Below, piece after piece: positions 6,329 through 11,292 of a DNA stretch of 11,292 bases; position 1 is the stretch's first letter; every line of letters starts with the position of its first letter. A program made the translations under genes and the position numbers. The DNA comes from JAHCIE01 sp034431435 (GTDB lineage Bacteria; Chloroflexota; Anaerolineae; Epilineales; JAHCIE01). The stretch lies in assembly GCA_034431435.1 (NCBI GenBank), contig DAOUDG010000064.1:1-11292 (forward strand), in the 5' to 3' direction. The notes beneath the pieces are model-generated. The model made no database searches. It saw only the letters and a program-made list of their open reading frames with translations, and was not told where the DNA came from.

Positions 6329-7324
6329 CTAACGTCGATAGTACGGCGCGAGGCGGCTGACGAGGAAGGGGAACTCCTCTTCCACGTCGACGCGGCAGAA
6401 GTAGCGGTCGGGCACGTCGGTGGCGCGGTCGGCGTAGGTCCAGACGACGTCGAGTTGCTTGCGGGTGGTACTCACCGGCGCCGGCTCCACCCGAATGTCG
6501 GCCAGGCGTTGGCTGCGCCCGTGCGCCTGCGCGGTGGCCTCGTAGATGCCGGGGTAACGCACCGCCAGGTAGTTGAGGGCGCGATGCTCGTCGGTCGCGC
6601 CCGCGTTGTCCGTCATAAGCGCGATGGTATCGAGGACGTAGCCGGCGCTGCGATCAAAGGTTCCCGCGTCTTCCTCGGGGCGCGGCAGCGCGGCGAGTAG
6701 CGCGGCACGGTCGAAGGAATACAGCTGATCGAAGGTCACGACCGGCAGCGTGACGACGCCGCACGTCATCGGCTGCGGGTCCAGCACGCCGATCACCAGG
6801 TCGATATCGGTGGCCGCCGGGTCCTCGCGCACGGCGTCTACGAGCAGGGCGAGGTCGGCCGGGTCGCGTGGGCGCAGGAGATAGGTCTCCAGGCCGGAGA
6901 TGCGAAATACCCAGCAGATCTGGCGCGTCAGGTAGCGGTTGTCCTGCAAGGCCTTCTTCATCACCGCCGCATCCGTCCCGCCCGCTTCGGAGCGCGCCCC
7001 CGCCTGAGCGAACTCCTTCTCGACGCCCAGAGACGGGAACTGCGCCTCAACGCGACCGAGGGCGTAGACAAAGGTGGGCGCGTAGTCGGCCGAGGCCGAC
7101 ATGCCGTCGCCGCAGGTCGGGCAGGGGGCGGCGGACTGCTGGGGCGCGACGGGCAGCGTCTCCGGTGGCCGCGCGTCGCTCGTCGGTTGGGTCGCGTCCT
7201 GAGGCTCCATCAAGGTCCCCCTCCTTCTCGCCTGGCGGCGGCTTGCATTCGGTGGGTAGGGTCGGCTGGCCGGGCCGAGGGCGTCTACAGCGCGCCAGCC
7301 GGGGGCGCGGGGTGTGTGGGGCAT
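6329..7324 (-). CDS. PatG C-terminal-domain protein (cyanobactin-maturation-protease-like, no peptidase domain)
   Basis: From about residue 84 to the end (331) the protein matches the C-terminal region of PatA/PatG-family maturation proteases: FVYALGRVEAQFPSLGVEKE, then RYLTRQICWVFRISGLETYLL, PRDPADL, a long middle, DNAGATDEHRALNYLAVRYP and the end VDVEEEFPFLVSRLAPYY. It lacks the S8 domain that this region is normally fused to; that domain is encoded two genes upstream. A Cys pair (CPTC, 68-71) precedes the domain. Two starts are possible. ATG 7324, four bases after the previous stop with GAGG eight bases upstream, adds an N-terminus with APGWRAVDALG, a degenerate PGF leader. ATG 7210 (Met39) has a stronger site, AAGGAGG. 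The role of this domain even in cyanobactin proteases is poorly defined; substrate handling is inference. Confidence 0.8.
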   Translation of the reverse strand: MPHTPRAPGWRAVDALGPASRPYPPNASRRQARRRGTLMEPQDATQPTSDARPPETLPVAPQQSAAPCPTCGDGMSASADYAPTFVYALGRVEAQFPSLGVEKEFAQAGARSEAGGTDAAVMKKALQDNRYLTRQICWVFRISGLETYLLRPRDPADLALLVDAVREDPAATDIDLVIGVLDPQPMTCGVVTLPVVTFDQLYSFDRAALLAALPRPEEDAGTFDRSAGYVLDTIALMTDNAGATDEHRALNYLAVRYPGIYEATAQAHGRSQRLADIRVEPAPVSTTRKQLDVVWTYADRATDVPDRYFCRVDVEEEFPFLVSRLAPYYRR

Positions 7325-7328
7325 GGGA

Positions 7329-7556
7329 CTAACCTCGTCGTTTGGGGGTAAAGACCAGCCACTGATTCAGGCGGCGCGCGCGTTCCTCACAGCCGCCGCA
7401 GGGTTGAATGCCGACGGCGCTCGTGGCGCGCTTGATGACATCGCCCAAGCCGACGTCGTGGTCGGCCACGAAGCCCGGCAGGCGGACGTGATGCGTTACC
7501 GGCGGCGCGGTGGCGGCGGGTTGCTCATCCGGCGCGCCCGTCGAGGCAGCGCTCAT
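7329..7556 (-). CDS. 75-aa CxxC protein between the two protease halves
   Basis: The first ~25 residues are Ala/Pro/Thr-rich and probably disordered. Then comes RLPGFVADHDVGLGDVIKRA, which contains the PGF-x-A signature, and a compact segment with CGGC (53-56) followed by EERARRLNQWLVF. The ending resembles a recurrent small bacterial domain with the motif G-D-x-IKR-x-T, CGGC and RA-x-x-LN, of unknown function. The Cys pair may bind metal or act in redox chemistry; neither is shown. Start and previous stop overlap as ATGA, and AAGGGG stands just upstream, so translation is coupled to the protease. It could also be a short adaptor for the split protease. Confidence 0.75.
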   Translation of the reverse strand: MSAASTGAPDEQPAATAPPVTHHVRLPGFVADHDVGLGDVIKRATSAVGIQPCGGCEERARRLNQWLVFTPKRRG

Positions 7557-8428
7557 GCGACCCCCTTGTAGGTCATTGCCAGCATCTGGTAGGCCGCGCC
7601 CGCGTCGAGAAGGGGCGGCACGACCGACCGACGTGGCCCGGCGGATTGGGTGAGCGCCAGGCGAACCTGCGCCGCCGAGGCGCGGGGAAACTGGGACCAG
7701 AGGAGGGCCGCCGCGCCCGTGACCAGGGGAGTAGCCGCGCTGGTCCCGCGCAGGTGACCCACACCGCCCGCCGCGTCCAGGCCGGTTACACCCTGCCCCG
7801 GCGCCAGCAGCCCGCGCCGCCCGATGGAGGCGCTCAGGTTGGTATAGGCCAGCGGCCGCCCCTGCCCGTCACAGGCGGCGACGGGGAGGACCCACGGGTG
7901 ACGGGTGATGGCTGTGCCGCCGACAGCGCCCTGATTACCCGCCGCCGCGATGATGAGCGTGCCGCGTCGCGCCGCTGCGTCCAGCGCCTCGTGCAGGGCG
8001 CGCTCGCCGTTCAGCGACGGCTGTACCAGCGCCGCGCTGAGGTTGACAATCCACGCGCCGGCGGCGAGGCAGTCGCGCAGGGCGGCGGCCAGGTCGGAAG
8101 GCGACGCGGCGGGTTGGTCATCGGCCACCGCCTGGGCCTCGGCGAAGATGGGCCGCACCAGTAGCGTGCAGCCGGGGCAGAGGGCCGCCGCGCCCGTCCC
8201 GCGCCGCGCCGCGAGGACGCCGGCCACCAGAGTCCCATGGCGGCAGGCCGCGCTGTTGGCGACGGCGCACGTTCCGCTCACGTCGCCCAGGGTGCGCACG
8301 CGCTCGTGGGACAGGGCGGCGTGGTCGATGGCGACAGGGCCGTCGACCAGGGCGACGGACACACCGGGCGCGCCCTCGGTGCGAGCCATCAGCGGGGCCA
8401 GGTTCACGAGGCCAAGCGGGTCGCGCAT
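7553..8428 (-). CDS. Subtilisin-like (S8) protease of the PatA/PatG type, catalytic domain only
   Basis: The 291-residue protein is an S8 serine protease with an intact active site: Asp29 in VALVDGPV, His64 in CRHGT, oxyanion-hole Asn165 in AAAGN and nucleophile Ser230 in GTSAATP. Details such as VDGPV, C-x-x-CTLLVRPIFAE and LAPGQGV resemble PatA/PatG family maturation proteases rather than secreted subtilisins. There is no signal peptide and no pro-domain, so it should act in the cytoplasm. It stops shortly after the catalytic domain; the usual C-terminal half is in a separate gene downstream. GAGGA lies four bases before the ATG. It is the first gene of the leftward operon. I infer that it trims the PGF-leader proteins; a general role or immunity role cannot be ruled out. 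Confidence 0.88.
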   Translation of the reverse strand: MRDPLGLVNLAPLMARTEGAPGVSVALVDGPVAIDHAALSHERVRTLGDVSGTCAVANSAACRHGTLVAGVLAARRGTGAAALCPGCTLLVRPIFAEAQAVADDQPAASPSDLAAALRDCLAAGAWIVNLSAALVQPSLNGERALHEALDAAARRGTLIIAAAGNQGAVGGTAITRHPWVLPVAACDGQGRPLAYTNLSASIGRRGLLAPGQGVTGLDAAGGVGHLRGTSAATPLVTGAAALLWSQFPRASAAQVRLALTQSAGPRRSVVPPLLDAGAAYQMLAMTYKGVA

Positions 8429-8556
8429 GCGTTCCTCGCGCGGGTCGGGAACTGCGGCGACTCAGGCGGGCGGCCCCACGGCGAGGCGCGGCCCAGATAC
8501 ATTGTCGTGGATGGTGGGTGAAGGCAGAGAAGGGAGGGTACTACGATGTGAGAGGT

Positions 8557-8585
8557 AGCATATCAAATACGGTCCCGTTTGTCAA
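8557..8585 (-). promoter_or_regulatory. Strong sigma70-type promoter of the S8/PatG-like operon
   Basis: On the minus strand TTGACA (complement of 8580-8585) and TATGCT (complement of 8557-8562) are separated by 17 bp, with TGA directly before the -10 as an extended element. The surrounding bases are AT-rich against a GC-rich background. Transcription should start near 8550, giving a ~120-nt untranslated leader before ATG 8428. I see no riboswitch or clear hairpin in that leader. The rest of the 8429-8637 gap holds no gene I can support. Confidence 0.75.
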
Positions 8586-8637
8586 TAGGCGTTTTGATGG
8601 TCGGCAACGTGGCCTCGGCTGGCAGTGAGAGTTGGCA

Positions 8638-9969
8638 TCACCCCGCCGCTCCCAGGCCCGCCGCGCGGCCAGAGGCCCACGCCCACAGAAAGTTGTAGCC
8701 GCCGATGGGGCCGAACACATCCAGCATCTCGCCGCACAGGTACAGCCCCGGCGCGTGGCGGCTTGCCAGCGTGCCAGGGTCCACCTCGTCCAGGCGCACG
8801 CCGCCGCCCGTGACCTCGGCCTTCGGGTAACCCTCGTCGCCGGTCCAGGGTAGCCGGTAGCGGGTCAGGGTATCCACCAGCCGCTGCCGCGCGGCGCGGG
8901 GCAGCTCGGCGGCGCGCTGCGTCTCGCTCAGGCCCGCCTCGGCGACCAGTTGGCGCGCCAGCCGCTCTGGTAGCCGCTCGCGCAGTACGGCCAGCACGCC
9001 GCCCCGCGCGTTGACCAGCGCCGCCGTCCACTCATCGGCCGTCGTCTCGCCCCAGCGCGCCAACAGGGTCGGCCGCTCGCCCGCGCCCCGCCCCGCCACG
9101 ACGTGGGACACGTCCAGCACGGCGGGGCCGCTGTAGCCGCGATGGGTGAACAGGAAGCCGCCTTCGGCGACCGCCGCGCCGCCGCCCGCGTCCAGCGCCA
9201 CGGGTAGCGACACCCCCGCCAGAGCGTGGTGCGCCGCGCCGCCGCCAAGCAGGGGCGTCAGGGCCGGGTAGGTGGGCGTGACGGCGTGCCCCAGCGCCTC
9301 GGCCAGCCGCAACCCCGTGCCGTCGCTGCCCGTCGCGGGCACGGACAGGCCGCCGGTGGCGAGGATGAGGCGTGAAGCGTGGAGCGTGGAGCGTGAAGCG
9401 GCAGGGGGGAAGATTGGGGATTGGCGAGTGGAGCGACTTGGGCGACTCTTCCAGTCTCCAATCTCTAATCTCCAATCGCCACCCTCTCGCGCCAGGCCAG
9501 ACAGCGAGGCTTGTGTCCAAATGGTAACGCCCCGCCCCCGCGCCTCGGCGACCAGGGCGTCGCGGACCTCCCGCGCCTGGTCGGATATGGGGAAGAGCTT
9601 GCCCGACGCGCCGAAGCGCGAGGTCATGACGACACCAGCGTGGCGGGGCGTGACGCGGGTGGCGAAGCCCTCACGCTTGAGGCGCACGCCGAGAGTGCGT
9701 TCGAAGAAGCGGACTTGCTCGGCCAGCGGCCACGCCTGAAGGATGGCTTCCAGGGGGGCGCGGGGTGAGGCCGTCGCGAAGACGCCAGTATGCGCCTCAG
9801 CGGGCAGGACGTTGCAGCGGCCCCCGCCGGCGATGAGAATCTTCTGGCCGAGGGTGGCGGTACGCTCCAGGAGCAGGACGCGCTGCCCGCCCTCGGCGGC
9901 GAAGATGGCGGCCACGAGGCCCGCCGCCCCACCGCCAACCACGATGATGGGCCACTCTCGCTCGGACAT
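8638..9969 (-). CDS. NAD(P)/FAD-dependent oxidoreductase, HI0933/BaiN (YhiN) family
   Basis: The 443-residue flavoprotein carries the family marks: the dinucleotide-binding IIVVGGGAAGLVAA (8-21), ILIAGGGRCN (44-53), KLFPISDQAREV (124-135), LILATGGLSVPATGSDGTGL (201-220) and the C-terminal GEMLDVFGPIGGYNFLWAWASG. The substrate of this family is mostly unknown; members reduce varied organic compounds. Residues 165-200 are a low-complexity insert (WRLEIGDWKS onward) encoded by 7-bp repeats and placed between a beta strand and the LILATGG motif. That explains the length above the usual ~400. I chose ATG 9969, preceded by GAGGG; ATG 10005, 10020 and 10089 are in frame but have weaker sites or no homology. 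It lies divergent from tilS and upstream of the S8 operon, with which no functional link is evident. Confidence 0.87.
   Translation of the reverse strand: MSEREWPIIVVGGGAAGLVAAIFAAEGGQRVLLLERTATLGQKILIAGGGRCNVLPAEAHTGVFATASPRAPLEAILQAWPLAEQVRFFERTLGVRLKREGFATRVTPRHAGVVMTSRFGASGKLFPISDQAREVRDALVAEARGRGVTIWTQASLSGLAREGGDWRLEIGDWKSRPSRSTRQSPIFPPAASRSTLHASRLILATGGLSVPATGSDGTGLRLAEALGHAVTPTYPALTPLLGGGAAHHALAGVSLPVALDAGGGAAVAEGGFLFTHRGYSGPAVLDVSHVVAGRGAGERPTLLARWGETTADEWTAALVNARGGVLAVLRERLPERLARQLVAEAGLSETQRAAELPRAARQRLVDTLTRYRLPWTGDEGYPKAEVTGGGVRLDEVDPGTLASRHAPGLYLCGEMLDVFGPIGGYNFLWAWASGRAAGLGAAG
9370..9477. repeat. 7-bp tandem repeat cluster inside the flavoprotein gene
   Basis: On the plus strand 9370-9397 is four units of GCGTGRA (GCGTGAA, GCGTGGA twice, GCGTGAA). 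Positions 9412-9432 are three units near GATTGGG. Positions 9450-9477 are four units of TCCAATC type, whose reverse complements are GATTGGA, GATTAGA, GATTGGA and GACTGGA. The last two groups are inverted relative to each other and can fold into an imperfect hairpin. The block is a length that keeps the reading frame of the flavoprotein open. Confidence 0.85.
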
Positions 9970-10033
9970 CCATCCCTCAATCTCGTCCGGGAGTGCGGGA
10001 GCCATGCTGCCGCGCTCCATATAACGACGCCCG

Positions 10034-10063
10034 TTCGCCGCGCGCTGCCGCTTTGGGTATAAT
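10034..10063 (+). promoter_or_regulatory. Promoter for tilS
   Basis: TATAAT at 10058-10063 is a perfect -10 box in an otherwise GC-rich stretch. TTCGCC at 10034-10039 is a weak -35 at 18 bp. Transcription would begin near 10070, leaving a leader of about 80 nt that contains the hairpin at 10096-10128. Confidence 0.6.
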
Positions 10064-10095
10064 GTGCCACAGGCGACGAGGCGCGACAAGTTCCA

Positions 10096-10128
10096 CGGCC
10101 CGCCCAGGGCGGCAAGGCTGGCGGGCCG
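10096..10128 (+). promoter_or_regulatory. Leader hairpin upstream of tilS
   Basis: CGGCCCGCC (10096-10104) is perfectly complementary to GGCGGGCCG (10120-10128), with a 15-nt loop. The pyrimidine run CTCTCTTT follows at once. A strong GC stem with a short T-containing tail in a 5' leader could act as an attenuator, or only as a structural leader. No leader peptide or known riboswitch motif is visible. Confidence 0.45.
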
Positions 10129-10148
10129 CTCTCTTTGGCGGGAGGACT

Positions 10149-11292
10149 GTGAGCGGCGAGACGCTGCTTGAGCGCACCCAGCGGGCCATCACCACTGGCC
10201 ATCTGCTCGACCCCGGCGACACCGTGGTGGTGGCCGTGTCCGGCGGGGCCGACTCGGTCGCCCTGCTCGCCGCGCTGGCCCTGCTCGCCGCGCCCCTGGG
10301 CGTGACACTGCACGTCGCCCACCTGGACCACGGCCTGCGCCCCGACAGCGCGGACGACGCGGCTTTCGTGGCCGATCTCGCGCGGGGCCACAGCCTGCCT
10401 GTGACGATCGCCGTCGCCGACGTGGCAGGCTACGCCGACGAGCACGGCCTGTCGCTAGAGGAGGCGGGGCGCGCGGCGCGCTACGCCTTCCTGGGCGCGC
10501 TGGCCGCCACCCTCGGCGCGCGGCGCATCGCCACCGCCCACCACGCCGACGACCAGGCCGAGACGGTCCTGGCGCGGCTGCTGCGCGGGGCAGGCGTCGA
10601 TGGCCTGGGCGGGATGCGGCCCCTGGCGGCGCTGCCACCCACGGCCGCCGTGCCCTTCACGGTGCGCTACACTGACCTGGACCGTCTCATCGAGGCCACG
10701 CCCCTGAGCGTCGACGCGCGCGTCATCCGCCCCTTGCTGGGGCTGCGCCGCCACGAACTACGGGGGTATGCCGCCGCGCGGGGCCTGGCCTTCCGCGATG
10801 ACCCCACCAACCAGGACACGACGCTACTGCGCAACTATCTGCGCCACGAGATTCTGCCCTTGCTGGCGACCGTCAACCCGGCCATCGTCGAGACCCTGGC
10901 CCGCACGGCGACGCTCATGGCCGACGACGCCGACGTGTTGCACGCCCTGACCGAGGCCGTCTGGTCCGACGTGGCGCGGTCGAGGGCCGACACGGTCGAG
11001 CTGGACCTGGTGGCCCTGGCCGCGCAGCCGGTCGCCATGCGGCGGCGGCTGGTGCGCGAGGCCATAGCGCGGCTGGGCAGCGGGCGCGACGTGGGCGCGG
11101 TCCACATCGAGCGCGCCGTGGCGCTGGCCGCCGAGGGCGCGCCCGGCGAACAGGCGCATCTGCCCGACGGCGTTATTGTGGCGCGCGGCTACGACACCCT
11201 GACCGTCAGCCGGGGCGCGCCGCCCGACCCCGACGGCCCGCTGCTGGCGCCGGGCGCGCCGCCGGTCCCCGTCGCCGTGCCGGGCGTGACGG
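10149..11292 (+). CDS. tilS: tRNA(Ile)-lysidine synthetase, 3' end beyond the window
   Basis: The frame from GTG 10149 stays open to the right edge (381 codons). It shows the PP-loop ATPase signature VVVAVSGGADSVALL, then HVAHLDHGLRPDSADD, GRAARYAFL and IATAHHADDQAETVLARLLRGAG, all typical of TilS. TilS attaches lysine to the wobble cytosine of tRNA-Ile(CAU), using ATP, so that it reads AUA. A middle domain follows (DDPTNQDTTLLRNYLRHEIL and onward). The very C-terminal domain is cut off by the window edge. The ribosome binding site GGAGG (10141-10145) is only three bases from the GTG, which is short, but no better start precedes the conserved region. It is divergent from the flavoprotein gene. 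Confidence 0.93.
   Translation, partial: MSGETLLERTQRAITTGHLLDPGDTVVVAVSGGADSVALLAALALLAAPLGVTLHVAHLDHGLRPDSADDAAFVADLARGHSLPVTIAVADVAGYADEHGLSLEEAGRAARYAFLGALAATLGARRIATAHHADDQAETVLARLLRGAGVDGLGGMRPLAALPPTAAVPFTVRYTDLDRLIEATPLSVDARVIRPLLGLRRHELRGYAAARGLAFRDDPTNQDTTLLRNYLRHEILPLLATVNPAIVETLARTATLMADDADVLHALTEAVWSDVARSRADTVELDLVALAAQPVAMRRRLVREAIARLGSGRDVGAVHIERAVALAAEGAPGEQAHLPDGVIVARGYDTLTVSRGAPPDPDGPLLAPGAPPVPVAVPGVT

Noticed and set aside
8428..8502. Short upstream ORF (MYLGRASPWG...) in the S8 operon leader
   Set aside because: No ribosome binding site before its ATG, and it runs out of frame across the S8 start; likely chance.
1..11292. tRNA, rRNA, CRISPR array or known riboswitch
   Set aside because: I looked on both strands for tRNA-like arms, regularly spaced repeats and conserved aptamer cores, and saw none.

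Overview
The window reads as a GC-rich (by eye roughly two-thirds G+C) bacterial chromosome segment. I favour a Chloroflexota-type organism (Anaerolineae/Caldilineae-like). The reasons are the GC-rich coding style, 7-bp tandem repeats scattered in and beside genes, a membrane-anchored FecR-like protein and a PatA/PatG-type protease locus. This is inference from gene content; there is no rRNA or marker set to prove it.

Layout. (1) Positions 1-794 are a lower-GC scar: the first codons of a leftward gene that runs off the edge, an inverted repeat, the C-terminal remnant of a large serine recombinase, and the last ~30 codons of what looks like a TPR protein. (2) Positions 907-5001 form a rightward, tightly packed housekeeping operon: acylphosphatase (acyP), a membrane-anchored FecR-domain protein, a TIGR00300/LOR-SDH-family protein (ornithine cyclodeaminase-like), and an RlmI-type 23S rRNA cytosine methyltransferase. 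(3) Positions 5043-8585 form a leftward operon driven by a near-consensus sigma70-type promoter: a cytoplasmic subtilisin-like (S8) protease of the PatA/PatG kind, a 75-aa CxxC protein, a PatG-C-terminal-domain protein, and four small proteins. The four share the N-terminal signature M-x-x-PGF-x-A and have unlike, mostly Cys-rich C-termini. (4) Positions 8638-9969, leftward, encode a HI0933/BaiN-type flavoprotein interrupted in frame by a heptamer-repeat insert. (5) From 10149 a rightward tilS (tRNA-Ile lysidine synthetase) runs off the right edge behind its own promoter and a leader hairpin.

The outstanding item is region 3. It looks like a compact, YcaO-free RiPP-like (ribosomally made, proteolytically matured peptide) or small-protein processing system. 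The two halves normally fused in a PatA/PatG protease are encoded by separate ORFs. The PGF-x-A signature is shared by the four putative substrates, the CxxC protein and, in a degenerate form, the extended N-terminus of the PatG-C protein. Two adjacent substrates have a 146-bp leader-coding block that is 98% identical and begins exactly at the start codon, followed by strongly diverged Cys-rich cores: a conserved-leader, variable-core pattern. Function, cleavage sites and modification are not shown by the sequence.
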